Shown one piece after another: positions 8,970-18,005 of a stretch of 64,000 bases of DNA. Source of the stretch: Neorhizobium tomejilense (GTDB lineage Bacteria; Pseudomonadota; Alphaproteobacteria; Rhizobiales; Rhizobiaceae); contig PVBG01000019.1 in assembly GCA_002968845.1 (NCBI GenBank), positions 44,830-108,829 on the forward strand, read 5' to 3'. The translations under genes were made by a program, and so were the position numbers. How positions within the stretch are numbered: the stretch's first letter is position 1; the number at the start of each line of letters is the position of its first letter. Under the pieces are notes generated by a model that was not told the origin of the DNA, did not search any database, and worked only from the letters and a program-made list of their open reading frames with translations.

Positions 8970-9509
8970 ATGTCTTCCAAAAACGCTCTCTCCGCCGCCA
9001 TCCGTTCCATCCCGGATTATCCGAAACCGGGCATCATCTTCCGCGACATCACCACGCTGCTCGGCGACGCCGTTGCCTTCAGGCAGGCGGTGGATGAGCT
9101 GGTGGCGCCCTATGCGGGCCTGGGCGTCGACAAGATCGCCGGCATCGAGGCACGCGGCTTCATCCTCGGCGGCGCTCTGGCGCACCAGTTGAGGGCCGGT
9201 TTCGTGCCGATCCGCAAGAAGGGCAAGCTGCCGCACCAGACCGTGCGGATGGCCTATAGCCTCGAATACGGCACTGACGAGATGGAGATCCATGTGGATG
9301 CGGTGAAGGCCGGCGAGAAAGTGATCCTCACCGACGACCTGATTGCGACAGGCGGCACCGCGGAAGGTGCTGTAAAGCTGCTGCGTCAGCTTGGCGCCGA
9401 GATCGTCTCGGCCTGCTTCGTCATCGACCTGCCGGATCTCGGCGGCCGCAGGAAGCTCGAAGCGCTCGGCGTGGAAGTCAGAACGCTGGTCGAATTTTCA
9501 GGTCACTAA
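8970..9509 (+). CDS. apt: adenine phosphoribosyltransferase
   Basis: 179 residues, the normal length of Apt, which makes AMP from adenine and PRPP in purine salvage. The PRPP-binding motif is VILTDDLIATGGTA. Other family blocks are IPDYPKPGIIFRDITTLL at the N-terminus and IAGIEARGFILGGALA. The reading frame stays open far upstream, but ATG at 8970 (MSSKNALSAA) fits the family start. A GTG three codons earlier (8961) is a possible alternative. Stands alone after the petC terminator. Confidence 0.95.
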   Translation: MSSKNALSAAIRSIPDYPKPGIIFRDITTLLGDAVAFRQAVDELVAPYAGLGVDKIAGIEARGFILGGALAHQLRAGFVPIRKKGKLPHQTVRMAYSLEYGTDEMEIHVDAVKAGEKVILTDDLIATGGTAEGAVKLLRQLGAEIVSACFVIDLPDLGGRRKLEALGVEVRTLVEFSGH

Positions 9510-9555
9510 AAGCAGCCACGAAAGCGGGCCGGGCGAGGGGGCTCGCACGGAAACT

Positions 9556-10023
9556 TCAAGCGAATTCCAGCACGGTGCCTTCGTAGCGCATCACCACTTC
9601 GCCGTGCTGGTTCACGCCGTCACAGACGGTCATGTTGATCCAGGTGCCGGGACGCGAGGCGAGCGAGCGGCTCTCGGTCAGCGCGACGGAATAGGTGACG
9701 CTGTCGCCGGCATAGACCGGTTTCAGCCATTGCAGCTTCCTGAAGCCGGCCGAAGGCCCGAGCTTCGGGGCTGCGATGCCCTCGCTTTCGAGCCGAGCCA
9801 CCTCGGTTTTCCAGTAGGCGATATAGGTCTTCATCCAGCCGGCGCAGGTGTGCCAGCCGGAGGCGCAGAGAGCGCCGAAAACGTAGTTCTTCGCCGCTTC
9901 GGCATCCACATGGAAGGGCTGGGGGTCGAATTTCTTCGCGTAGCGGACGATGTCCTCGGCGGTGAAGAGAAGCGTGCCGGTGATGACTTTCTGGCCGGGT
10001 GGAGAAAGCTCGATCAGCCTCAT
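9556..10023 (-). CDS. MaoC-like hotdog dehydratase
   Basis: 155 residues with a MaoC/(R)-specific enoyl-CoA hydratase fold. The hydratase signature is YAKKFDPQPFHVDAEAA followed by GALCASGWHT, containing the expected Asp and His. The start is ATG at 10021-10023, overlapping the stop of the second MaoC gene by 4 bp, so the two are co-translated and probably form a heterodimeric or pseudo-dimeric hydratase. A longer frame upstream is an overlap artefact. The substrate is likely an enoyl-CoA or other acyl thioester, not further resolved. Confidence 0.88.
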   Translation of the reverse strand: MRLIELSPPGQKVITGTLLFTAEDIVRYAKKFDPQPFHVDAEAAKNYVFGALCASGWHTCAGWMKTYIAYWKTEVARLESEGIAAPKLGPSAGFRKLQWLKPVYAGDSVTYSVALTESRSLASRPGTWINMTVCDGVNQHGEVVMRYEGTVLEFA

Positions 10024-10490
10024 GCAGCGTCCTCCCGGGCGTCGCGCAGCCGCATCATGATCGGATTCTCGCCGCGCATGACGATCTCGCCGCGCTGGTT
10101 CTCCACTTCGTGCAGGAACTTGACGATGCCGATGCCGGGGCGTGAGCGAAGCGAGCGGGATTCGAGCACGGTCGAGCGGCCGGACAACGTGTCGCCGGCC
10201 AGAACCGGTTTCTTCCATTCCATGAACTCGATGCCCGGCGATCCCTCCGACGAGGAACTGGACAGCCAGCCATCGAACATCATGCGCATGAACATGCTCG
10301 CCGTATGCCAGCCTGAAGCCGAAAGGCCGCCGAGGATGCTCGCCCTGCCGGCCGCCTCGTCGAGATGCATCGGCTGCGGATCGAACTCGGCAGCGAATTC
10401 GACCATCTCGTCCGCCGTCACCAGCTTGGATGCGAGCGGGAAAACCCGCCCCACCGAAAAGTCCTCGAAATAATACGCGGCTTCCGTCAT
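10020..10490 (-). CDS. MaoC-like hotdog dehydratase (upstream partner)
   Basis: 156 residues. The MaoC motif is FAAEFDPQPMHLDEAA followed by GGLSASGWHT, closely parallel to its downstream neighbour, so the two arose by duplication. Starts 21 bp after the ychF stop on the same strand, suggesting an operon ychF-maoC-maoC. A two-gene hotdog hydratase unit of this kind often acts as an obligate pair. Specific pathway unknown. Confidence 0.88.
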   Translation of the reverse strand: MTEAAYYFEDFSVGRVFPLASKLVTADEMVEFAAEFDPQPMHLDEAAGRASILGGLSASGWHTASMFMRMMFDGWLSSSSSEGSPGIEFMEWKKPVLAGDTLSGRSTVLESRSLRSRPGIGIVKFLHEVENQRGEIVMRGENPIMMRLRDAREDAA

Positions 10491-10511
10491 GTGGCCCTCC
10501 CGCCCACGGTC

Positions 10512-11615
10512 TCAGGTGTTGAAGCGGAAGTGGATCACGTCGCCGTCCTGGACGACATATTCCTTGCCTTCGTCGCGGCCCTTGCCGGCTTCCTTGGCGC
10601 CGACTTCGCCCTTGAAGGCGATGTAGTCGTCAAAGGCGATGGTGAAGGCGCGGATGAAACCGCGCTCGAAGTCTGTATGGATGACGCCTGCGGCGGCAGG
10701 GGCCTTGGTGCCGCGCACGATCGTCCAGGCGCGGGTCTCCTTGGGGCCGACGGTGAAATAGGTGATCAGGTCGAGCAGGTGGTAACCGGCGCGGATCAGC
10801 CGGTCGAGGCCGGCTTCCTCAAGCCCGAGGGCCGACAGGAACTCCTTGGACTCTTCCTCCGGAAGCTGGGCCACTTCGGATTCGATCGCGGCCGAGATGA
10901 CCACGCATTCGGCGCCCTGTTCCTTGGCCATGGCGGCAACGGCTTTTGTGTGCTCGTTGCCGGTCGAGGCATCCGCTTCCGCGACGTTGCAGACATAGAG
11001 GACCGGGTGTGAAGTCAGAAGGTTGAGACCCTTCAGGATCTCGATCTCTTCGGGCGCCAGCGTCTTCAAAAGCAGGCGTGCCGGCTTGCCGTCGTTCAGG
11101 AGCTTGATAACCGCATCCATGACCGGCAGCTGAGCAACGGAATCCTTGTCCTTGCTGGCGGCGCGCTTGCGGGTCTGCTCGACGCGGCGCTCCAGGCTCT
11201 CGAGGTCGGCGAGCATCAGCTCTGTCTCGATCGTATCGGCGTCGCCGACAGGATTGATGCGCCCCTCGACATGGGTGATGTCGTCATCCTCGAAGCAGCG
11301 CAGGACATGCACCACTGCATCCACTTCGCGGATATTGGCGAGGAACTTGTTGCCGAGGCCTTCACCCTTCGATGCGCCGCGCACGAGGCCGGCGATATCG
11401 ACGAAGGAAATGCGGGTCGGGATGATTTCCTTGGAGCCGGCGATCGCCGCCAGTTTCTGCATGCGCGGATCGGGAACCGCCACTTCGCCGGTGTTCGGCT
11501 CGATCGTGCAGAAAGGATAGTTGGCCGCCTGGGCGGCAGCCGTCTTGGTGAGCGCATTGAAGAGAGTAGACTTGCCGACATTCGGCAGGCCCACGATACC
11601 GCATTTGAAACCCAT
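10512..11615 (-). CDS. ychF: redox-regulated ATPase YchF (Obg family)
   Basis: 367 residues, full length for YchF, a universally conserved P-loop NTPase that prefers ATP and binds ribosomes. The N-terminus has G1 GLPNVGKSTLFNAL, then G3-like SFVDIAGLVRGASKGEGLG, a coiled-coil insert (LESLERRVEQTRKRA) and a C-terminal TGS-like domain (IVRGTKAPAAAGVIHTDFE ... YVVQDGDVIHFRFN). The start ATG at 11613-11615 begins MGFKCGIVGLP as in the family. Often next to pth, from which it is separated here by vapBC, clpS and prmB. Confidence 0.96.
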   Translation of the reverse strand: MGFKCGIVGLPNVGKSTLFNALTKTAAAQAANYPFCTIEPNTGEVAVPDPRMQKLAAIAGSKEIIPTRISFVDIAGLVRGASKGEGLGNKFLANIREVDAVVHVLRCFEDDDITHVEGRINPVGDADTIETELMLADLESLERRVEQTRKRAASKDKDSVAQLPVMDAVIKLLNDGKPARLLLKTLAPEEIEILKGLNLLTSHPVLYVCNVAEADASTGNEHTKAVAAMAKEQGAECVVISAAIESEVAQLPEEESKEFLSALGLEEAGLDRLIRAGYHLLDLITYFTVGPKETRAWTIVRGTKAPAAAGVIHTDFERGFIRAFTIAFDDYIAFKGEVGAKEAGKGRDEGKEYVVQDGDVIHFRFNT

Positions 11616-11752
11616 GGGTCCGGACCCTGTATCTGAAGAAATTTCGTTGCTGTGGCTATGGGGGAAAGTGCTCGGGCGGTCAAGGCTTGGCTGTCAGGCG
11701 ATCCTTGCGCGTAAGGCATATTTCCCTTACTTTAAGTCGATGGAGAATGGCC

Positions 11753-12010
11753 ATGGTTAGATTGAAAGTCACAGCGAAAGGACAGGTTACCTTGAAAAAG
11801 GAAGTTCTTGATCATCTTGGCATCAAGCCTGGCGATGAGATCGATGTCGATCTCCAACCGAAGCGGCAGGCCATGATCCATCCGATTGCCGGCAAACTCC
11901 CGATCGAAAGCGTCTTCGGAATGTTCAAGAATACGACCGGCAAAAGCTATTCGATCGACGAGATCAACGAGGCGATTGCGGCAAGCTACGCCGGTGAGGC
12001 CGAGCAATGA
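11753..12010 (+). CDS. AbrB/MazE-type antitoxin (VapB)
   Basis: 85 residues. An N-terminal SpoVT/AbrB swapped-hairpin DNA-binding domain (MVRLKVTAKGQVTLKKEVLD, then HLGIKPGDEIDVDL) is followed by an acidic, helical C-terminal tail that would bind the toxin. ATG at 11753 is chosen because GGAG (11742-11745) lies 7 nt upstream; the in-frame ATG at 11747 is too close to it. Its stop overlaps the start of the PIN toxin by 4 bp. It should repress its own operon and block the toxin. Confidence 0.85.
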   Translation: MVRLKVTAKGQVTLKKEVLDHLGIKPGDEIDVDLQPKRQAMIHPIAGKLPIESVFGMFKNTTGKSYSIDEINEAIAASYAGEAEQ

Positions 12011-12408
12011 GCCTGATCGTCGATACCAATATCCTTTTGAGGGCAATGATCTTCGACCATGAAGTCGAGAGCCCCAGGGCCCAGGCTCTTTTGGCTTCGA
12101 ACGAGGTGACCATTTCAAACCAGACCCTATGCGAAATGGTGTGGGTTCTTCGTCGGCTCTACAAAAAAAGCCAGAGCGACCTTGCCGTAGCAATCCGGAC
12201 GTGGATGAGCGTCAAGACCGCAGCGCTTGATCGTGGGGCGGTCGAAGCCGGTCTCACTTTCCTGGAAGCGGGAGGCGACTTCGCAGATGGTGTAATCGAT
12301 TTCGAGGGACGTAGGCTCGGCGGCGACACATTCGTTACCTTCGACAAGCGGGCGGCTTCAATCGTGCGTGCACAGGGTCGCGAATGCCTGCTACTCGACG
12401 CCGATTGA
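12007..12408 (+). CDS. PIN-domain ribonuclease toxin (VapC)
   Basis: 133 residues with the PIN fold: N-terminal IVDTNILLRAM (first acidic residue), a central Glu in TLCEMVWVLRRLY, and C-terminal acidic residues in GDFADGVIDFEG and GGDTFVTFDKRA. These form the metal site of VapC endoribonucleases that cut tRNA or rRNA. It overlaps the antitoxin by 4 bp (ATGA), the usual VapBC coupling. The module sits between ychF and clpS and interrupts a housekeeping neighbourhood, so recent acquisition is plausible. Confidence 0.9.
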   Translation: MSLIVDTNILLRAMIFDHEVESPRAQALLASNEVTISNQTLCEMVWVLRRLYKKSQSDLAVAIRTWMSVKTAALDRGAVEAGLTFLEAGGDFADGVIDFEGRRLGGDTFVTFDKRAASIVRAQGRECLLLDAD

Positions 12409-12509
12409 CCCGCATTCCCCACTGATCAGCTGCTTGAAAAATTCCGGTTGCGGTGCGATATAAGCCGAAATGCCTAGTGTCGGACGCCGTCATCAGGAGG
12501 CGAGACGCC

Positions 12510-12818
12510 ATGAGCGAAGATACCACCCTAAAACCGAAGACGAAAACCAAGACCAAGCTGGAGCGGCCGAAGCTCTACAAGGTTCTGCTTGTCAACGACG
12601 ACTACACGCCACGCGAATTCGTGACCATGGTGTTGAAAGCCGTGTTCCGGATGAGCGAGGAAACCGGCTACCGCGTGATGCTGACCGCGCACCGGATGGG
12701 GCTGGCGGTCGTGGTCGTCTGTACCAAGGACATCGCCGAGACCAAGGCGAAGGAAGCGGTCGACCTCGCCAAGGAGGCAGGTTTTCCGCTGATGTTCATC
12801 ACCGAGCCCGAGGAATAG
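12510..12818 (+). CDS. clpS: ATP-dependent Clp protease adaptor ClpS (ClpS2-like)
   Basis: 102 residues. ClpS binds N-degron substrates and hands them to ClpAP. A Lys/Thr/Pro-rich N-terminal extension (KPKTKTKTKLERPKLYK) is followed by the core VLLVNDDYTPREFVTMVLK and the ClpA-binding/N-degron pocket region TAHRMGLAVVVVC. The extension and core match the rhizobial ClpS2 type, not ClpS1. The start at 12510 (MSEDTT) has AGGAG at about 12497. Convergent with prmB, one base apart. clpA is not in the window. Confidence 0.92.
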   Translation: MSEDTTLKPKTKTKTKLERPKLYKVLLVNDDYTPREFVTMVLKAVFRMSEETGYRVMLTAHRMGLAVVVVCTKDIAETKAKEAVDLAKEAGFPLMFITEPEE

Positions 12819-12819
12819 G

Positions 12820-13812
12820 TTACTTCCTCTTTTTCCCGGCCTTCACCCCGAGCGCTTCGGCGCTGATCCAGAACACCGCATCCTGCGATTCCGCCGTTTC
12901 CAGCCACAGGAAGTCGAGGTCGGGGAATTCCTCTTCGAGGATTTCCCGGCCCGAGCCGATTTCGCAGATCATGCCGCCCTCGGGATTGAGATGCGCCGGG
13001 GCTTCCGCCAGCAGCCGGCGGACGAGGTCCAGACCGTCGACGCCGCCGTCGAAGGCCATGGCCGGTTCGGAACGGAACTCTTCCGGAAAACCGTCCATTG
13101 CCTCGTGGTCGACATAGGGCGGATTGGTGATGATCAGGTCGTATTTTTTGCTTCCGAGCGGCGTGAAGAGGTCGCCGTTCAAAAGCGTGACCTGATCTTC
13201 GACGTTATGCTCGGCAACGTTCAGCTTTGCCACTTCGAGTGCATCGGCCGAGAGGTCCACGGCATCGACCGCGGCGTTCGGGAAGAATTTCGCGGCGAGG
13301 ATGGCAAGGCAGCCGGAGCCGGTGCAGATGTCGACGGCGCTTTCGACGCCCAGCGGATCGGGCAGAAAGGAAGAACCGTTTTCACCGAGATATTCGCTGA
13401 ACAGGATTTCGCCGATATGGGAACGGGGGACGATGACCCGTTCGTCGACCAGGAAGCGGACGCCCTGGATATAGGCGTGGCCGGTCAGGTAGGATGTCGG
13501 TTTGCGGGTCGTCACGCGGGCGTCGATCCGCTCGGCCAGCAGCCGCCGTTCGGCCGGCAGCAGGCGTGCGTCGAGAAACGGATCGAGCGCGTCGATCGGC
13601 AGGTCGAGGCTGTCGAGGACCAGGAAGGCGGCATCGTCGCTTGCCGTCGTCGTGCCGTGGCCATAGCTGAGGTTTGCGGCGCTGAACCGGGAGATGGCAT
13701 AACGCCAGTAGTCGCGAAGGGTGACGAGTTCGCCGGTAATGTCATCCATGTTCGAAGTCTTGGTCATTTCGCGCTTCTGGTCCTGATCTTTCATTCCTGA
13801 GGGCATCGACAC
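12820..13812 (-). CDS. prmB: 50S ribosomal protein L3 glutamine methyltransferase
   Basis: 330 residues from a GTG at 13812, or 315 from the ATG at 13767 (MTKTSNMDD), which better matches homologues. PrmB methylates a Gln of ribosomal protein L3. The N-terminal helical domain (LRDYWRYAISRF) is followed by the SAM-binding VDICTGSGCLAILAA and the catalytic NPPY (LIITNPPYVDHEAM). The PRSHIGEIL motif separates PrmB from PrmC. The GTG overlaps the pth stop by one base, implying co-translation with pth. Confidence 0.92.
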   Translation of the reverse strand: MSMPSGMKDQDQKREMTKTSNMDDITGELVTLRDYWRYAISRFSAANLSYGHGTTTASDDAAFLVLDSLDLPIDALDPFLDARLLPAERRLLAERIDARVTTRKPTSYLTGHAYIQGVRFLVDERVIVPRSHIGEILFSEYLGENGSSFLPDPLGVESAVDICTGSGCLAILAAKFFPNAAVDAVDLSADALEVAKLNVAEHNVEDQVTLLNGDLFTPLGSKKYDLIITNPPYVDHEAMDGFPEEFRSEPAMAFDGGVDGLDLVRRLLAEAPAHLNPEGGMICEIGSGREILEEEFPDLDFLWLETAESQDAVFWISAEALGVKAGKKRK

Positions 13813-14540
13813 TATTCGCCCTTGCCGCCGAACATCTTCTTGAGCATCTCGGCCATCGGGCCTGATGTCGGAAGGTTCGGCTTGCCGCCGCTGCGGGCCT
13901 GGTGGATATGCGATTGCCCGGCCGGCTTAGCGACGGGCTTCTTTTCCGGTTTCGGCTTGTCCTCGTCAGGCTTGGCGCCGACGGCGAGCGCCAGCTTGTT
14001 CATCAGCTGAGAATCCTCGGCCTTCACCAGCATCTCAGCATTGTCGGCGAGCGCGTCGAGAAGAGGGGACAGCCAGGTCTGGTCGGCCTTGGCGAAATCG
14101 CCGAGCACATGATTGTGCACCAGTTCCTTGGCGCCCGGATGGCCGATACCGAGGCGAAGCCTGCGATATTCCCGGCCGCAATGGGCGTCGAGCGACTTCA
14201 CGCCATTGTGGCCGCCATTGCCGCCGCCGGTCTTGATGCGGGCCTTGGCCGCAGGCAGATCGAGTTCGTCGTAGATGGCAATGATGTTTTCCGGACCGAG
14301 CTTGTAGAAACGCATCGCCTCGCCGACCGCTTCGCCGGAGAGGTTCATGAAGGTTTGCGGCTTGATCAGCAGCACTTTTTCGCCGGCAAGCTCGCCTTCC
14401 GAGATCAGTGACTTGAACTTCTTCGACCAGGGCGAAAAGCCGGGACGGCGCTGGATCTCGTCCACGGCCATGAAGCCGATATTGTGTCGGTTGCCCGCAT
14501 ATTGGGAACCGGGATTGCCGAGGCCGGCGATGATGAGCAT
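13812..14540 (-). CDS. pth: peptidyl-tRNA hydrolase
   Basis: 242 residues from MLIIAGLGNPG (ATG at 14538-14540). Pth releases peptides from prematurely dissociated peptidyl-tRNA. Conserved residues are Asn in GLGNPG, catalytic His in GNRHNIGF, Asp in IYDELDLP and GGGNGGHNG. The core is about 190 residues, with a C-terminal extension of about 50 residues rich in Lys/Pro (DKPKPEKKPVAKPAG), common in rhizobia. A 12-codon in-frame extension upstream lacks family similarity. Immediately upstream of prmB. Confidence 0.96.
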   Translation of the reverse strand: MLIIAGLGNPGSQYAGNRHNIGFMAVDEIQRRPGFSPWSKKFKSLISEGELAGEKVLLIKPQTFMNLSGEAVGEAMRFYKLGPENIIAIYDELDLPAAKARIKTGGGNGGHNGVKSLDAHCGREYRRLRLGIGHPGAKELVHNHVLGDFAKADQTWLSPLLDALADNAEMLVKAEDSQLMNKLALAVGAKPDEDKPKPEKKPVAKPAGQSHIHQARSGGKPNLPTSGPMAEMLKKMFGGKGE

Positions 14541-14619
14541 GGAGACGTCCATCCTTGACTGTTGGCTTTTCACCACCGCGAAACGCCGCCAAAGTCAACC
14601 GGTTTCAACGCCTGAGCCT

Positions 14620-15345
14620 CTATTGAGGCTCGCCGATGCCGTAGCGCTTCAGAATTACAGCCTGGATGCCGTCCTTGATGAGGCGGTCGAGACCTGCCTG
14701 CATCCTGGCGATCAGTTCGTCGGGCACATCCGGATTGCACGCAATGCCGAGATGCTGTTCGGTGAACAGGATGACTTTTTCGATCGGCGTCCCGTCCGCC
14801 TTCAGCTTTTGATAGACGCCTTCCGACATGGGCATCATGTCGATACGGTCCTGCAGCAGTTTTCGGAGCGTCGTATCGACGTCGGCGCTGAGATCGATCT
14901 TCGGGAAACCGGAGCTCTTCAGAAGCCCCTCGGTATAGTCGGCGCGATGGGTGCCGACCGTGTACTGCCTGGCTTCCTCCAGGGTGGTCGCCGTGACCTT
15001 CGAACCCGCATGGCGCACGAGAATGCTGCGGTCGACGAAAAGAGGCACAACCCATTTGAAACGCGGTTCGCGTTCCGGTGTGCGGGCGGCGGCGAAGACG
15101 CAGTGCATGGACTGCGTCTCGGCCATGGCGATGGCCCGGGCCCAGGGCATGATCTCCAGCGTGTAAGGCGTGCCCGCATCCTGCATGATGATGCTTACCT
15201 GGTCGATGCCGACGCCGCGGTAGTTGCCGCCGGGCTCCTGGTAGCTGAAGGGCGGGTAGGACTCGGTCGAAAAGACGATGGCCTGCTGGGCATGGGCGCC
15301 ACACGCGAGGCTGAGGCTGGCAAGAAGCGGCGCTGCGATTTTCAT
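14620..15345 (-). CDS. periplasmic solute-binding protein (family 3 type)
   Basis: 241 residues. The start ATG at 15343-15345 is preceded by AAGGGGGACAG. A signal peptide (about 1-19, ending GAHAQ) leads into a bilobed amino-acid-type binding domain: IVFSTESYPPFSYQEPGG near the N-terminus, MPWARAIAMAE in the middle and a terminal IKDGIQAVILKRYGI. No permease or ATPase gene is adjacent, so it may be an orphan binding protein or act with a distant system. The proximity of a GGDEF/EAL gene upstream on the same strand may hint at signalling, but the link is only positional. Confidence 0.85.
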   Translation of the reverse strand: MKIAAPLLASLSLACGAHAQQAIVFSTESYPPFSYQEPGGNYRGVGIDQVSIIMQDAGTPYTLEIMPWARAIAMAETQSMHCVFAAARTPEREPRFKWVVPLFVDRSILVRHAGSKVTATTLEEARQYTVGTHRADYTEGLLKSSGFPKIDLSADVDTTLRKLLQDRIDMMPMSEGVYQKLKADGTPIEKVILFTEQHLGIACNPDVPDELIARMQAGLDRLIKDGIQAVILKRYGIGEPQ

Positions 15346-15412
15346 CTGTCCCCCTTCCAAACGCATATGTTGTCATTTCTGACCCAGCATCTGGTCCGGA
15401 GGTGAGAACGTG

Positions 15413-17809
15413 TCAGCTCGCCATGGACTCGATTTCGGCCTGCCGGGTGGATAGGGCCGAGAGCAGTTCGGAAATTTCGCGGGGCTTCGAGAAGAGATAG
15501 CCTTGGGCGTAGTCGATGCCCATTTGCTGCAGCAATAAGCGCTGTTCTTCCGTCTCGACGCCTTCAGCGACGACCTTGCAGTTCATCTTGTGAGAAATAG
15601 CACTGATGCCTTCGACGAGCATCCTGTTCTTACTGCCTATGTCGCCCGTCTGTTCGGTGAGCGAATGGATGAAGGACTGGTCGATCTTGACGATATCGAC
15701 CGGGAAACGGCTCATATAGCTCAGCGACGAATAGCCGGTGCCGAAGTCGTCGAGCGCGATGCGGCAGCCGAAGAGATGGAGTTCGTTGAGAATGGTGCGG
15801 ATTTCCGGGTTGTCGTGCATCAGCACGGCTTCGGTGATTTCCACCACCAGGCGCGACGGATCGATGCCGTAGCGGCCGAGCAGGCCGGCAAGGCGTGCCG
15901 GCAGGCCGGGCTCGAATTGCAGCGGCGAGAAGTTGACCGCGACATAGGTCTCGCCCATGCCGGGCAGGCGCGAGACGCGGGCGAGGTTCGCCATCGCGTC
16001 TTCCAGAATGAGGTTGCCGATCTGGCTGATCGAGCCGGTCTCTTCGGCAACGCTGATGATGCCGGCCGGCGACAGCAGGCCCTTGCGGGGATGGCGCATC
16101 CGCATCAGCGCTTCGAAGCCCGACGGAACGCCGGTCTCGATGTCGACGATCGGCTGGAAATGCGCCTCAAACCAGCTTGCGGCGATCGCAACCTCGATGT
16201 CGCTCTCGATTTCGGCCCGTTCCCGCGTCTGGTCGAGAATGGCGGGATCGTAGACCTGCGCGCCGTTCTTGCCGTCGCGTTTGCGGGCATACATGGCCAT
16301 GTCCGACTTCTGCAGCAGTTCGGCGGCGCTGGCGGCATGGCTCGGATAGAAGGCGAGGCCGATACTGGCGCTCAACCGCACGCCGGTGCCCTGGATCCTG
16401 AAGGGAACCTCGAACATGTCGACGATCTTCTGGCTGAGTTCGTTCGCGCGGCGCTCGGCACCGTCCCCGGTAATCAGGATGGCGAATTCGTCGCCGCCGA
16501 GACGGGAGGCGGTATCGCCGTCGTTGAGCATCGGCTTCGTCCGCTCGACGAACTGGCAGAGCACGGCGTCGCCGGCTGCATGGCCGAGATTGTCGTTGAT
16601 CGCCTTGAAGCGGTCGAGATCGACGAACAGGCAGGCGACCTCGGTGCGCGCCCTGTCGGCCTCGGCGATCTTCTGGTCGAGCGTCGCCTCGAAACCCTGG
16701 CGGTTCAGGAGTCCTGTCAGGTGGTCGGAGATGGCCTGCTGACGATTGCGCAGTTCCGATTGCCTGAGTTCCGTGACATCCGTCATGACGCTCAGCGAGC
16801 CGGGAATGTTGCCGCCGGCAGTGCCAAGCTCGGTCTCGACGATCAGCACGTCCATCAGGCGGCTGTCGGCGCAGAGGAACCGGACCGTGACTTCGATCGC
16901 CGGGCCGCTCGGTTTTGCCTGCTGCTTGCGCCTTGCATAAATCTGGCGGTCAGCAGGGGCCACGAGTTCGGAAAAGGGATGGCCGATCACGTCCTCGCGG
17001 CGATAGCCGGTCGCGAGAAGCCAATAATCGCTGACCGCGGCGATCTGGTCGCCTCGGGTCAGCGAAAACAGCATGGCCGGCGTCAGGTTGTAGATTTCCG
17101 TGGTCTGCTGATGAGCGCGCTTCAGTTCGCGTTCCTCGCGCTCCAGCAGCGTCTGCATTTCGTTGAAGCTCTTCGCCAGCCGCCCCATTTCGTCGTTCGA
17201 ACGCCAGTCGACATGATGGCGCGAACCGAGCCTGCGGGTTGCCTCGATCGCAGCGGTCAACCGCATCAGCGGCTTGATGACCATGACGCGATTGCCGAGG
17301 ATCGCCGCGCCGAAGACCGTCAGGATGGTGATGATGAAGATGGAGATGAAGGCCATTTCCATCTGGTGCAGGGCGGAGAACCAGCCGAGCTTCGGCACGT
17401 AGACGGTAATGCTGCCGACACTGCGGGTCCCCTGCTGCGACTTGTAGAAGATGGGCTCGGAGATCGCCTCAAGGCCGCGGAAATCGGCCGGATTGACGTC
17501 GACTTCGGAAATATTCAGCTTGCCCGTATTGTCGCTGATCTGCACGCCGTTGATGGCGGGATCGGCGATCAGCATCGAGGCGACCTGGTGGATGCTGTCG
17601 GTGTCGAGATCCCAGAGCGGCTTGCCGAGAGCCTGGGAATTGGTCACCAGCACGACATTGACATGTTCGCTGAGGTTCTTGGCGGCCTGCTGGGAGGAAA
17701 GCGCCAGGAACAACGTGAACAGCGGTGCGACGACGACCAGGAGGGCGCCTGAAATGATCGCAATAAAACGACTCTCAACGGAATGAGTCACCGTCTTCCC
17801 CGCATTCAT
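15413..17809 (-). CDS. HAMP-PAS-GGDEF-EAL cyclic-di-GMP enzyme
   Basis: 798 residues. Domain order: membrane helix about 17-38, periplasmic sensor about 40-150, second helix about 155-175, HAMP about 180-235, PAS about 245-365, GGDEF about 375-535 (RLGGDEFAILI near 436), EAL about 545-795 (GFEALMRM near 566). The EAL site is complete: VNFSP Asn, VEITE, ALDDFGTGYSS, VKIDQSF, AEGVETEEQ, QGYLFSKP, so phosphodiesterase activity is expected. The GGDEF motif is intact but no RxxD inhibitory site precedes it. It could synthesise and/or degrade c-di-GMP in response to a periplasmic signal. Confidence 0.94.
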   Translation of the reverse strand: MNAGKTVTHSVESRFIAIISGALLVVVAPLFTLFLALSSQQAAKNLSEHVNVVLVTNSQALGKPLWDLDTDSIHQVASMLIADPAINGVQISDNTGKLNISEVDVNPADFRGLEAISEPIFYKSQQGTRSVGSITVYVPKLGWFSALHQMEMAFISIFIITILTVFGAAILGNRVMVIKPLMRLTAAIEATRRLGSRHHVDWRSNDEMGRLAKSFNEMQTLLEREERELKRAHQQTTEIYNLTPAMLFSLTRGDQIAAVSDYWLLATGYRREDVIGHPFSELVAPADRQIYARRKQQAKPSGPAIEVTVRFLCADSRLMDVLIVETELGTAGGNIPGSLSVMTDVTELRQSELRNRQQAISDHLTGLLNRQGFEATLDQKIAEADRARTEVACLFVDLDRFKAINDNLGHAAGDAVLCQFVERTKPMLNDGDTASRLGGDEFAILITGDGAERRANELSQKIVDMFEVPFRIQGTGVRLSASIGLAFYPSHAASAAELLQKSDMAMYARKRDGKNGAQVYDPAILDQTRERAEIESDIEVAIAASWFEAHFQPIVDIETGVPSGFEALMRMRHPRKGLLSPAGIISVAEETGSISQIGNLILEDAMANLARVSRLPGMGETYVAVNFSPLQFEPGLPARLAGLLGRYGIDPSRLVVEITEAVLMHDNPEIRTILNELHLFGCRIALDDFGTGYSSLSYMSRFPVDIVKIDQSFIHSLTEQTGDIGSKNRMLVEGISAISHKMNCKVVAEGVETEEQRLLLQQMGIDYAQGYLFSKPREISELLSALSTRQAEIESMAS

Positions 17810-17951
17810 CGTCTGGCTGCCGCCGGACTTTCCCCGTCATGCTGAAGTAGCGTGCATCGTTTCACCTATTCATTAAACTTCACTGAAACGACAATGCCAA
17901 GATTCGAACGAATTACGGAAGCAGCCTTACTAAACTGTATTCGGTGGACAA

Positions 17952-17981
17952 TAAAAAACCCGCTTTCTTGCGAAAGCGGGT
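17952..17981 (-). terminator. rho-independent terminator of rplY
   Basis: Stem ACCCGCTTTC (17958-17967) / GAAAGCGGGT (17972-17981), with six A on the plus strand giving a U run on the minus-strand transcript, 25 bp beyond the rplY stop. Confidence 0.88.
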
Positions 17982-18005
17982 CCCATTTCAAGAATTTCGG
18001 CCTGG

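Noticed and set aside
15590..17752. 720-codon plus-strand frame opposite the HAMP-GGDEF-EAL gene
   Set aside because: Shadow frame; the minus-strand protein has complete domain motifs.
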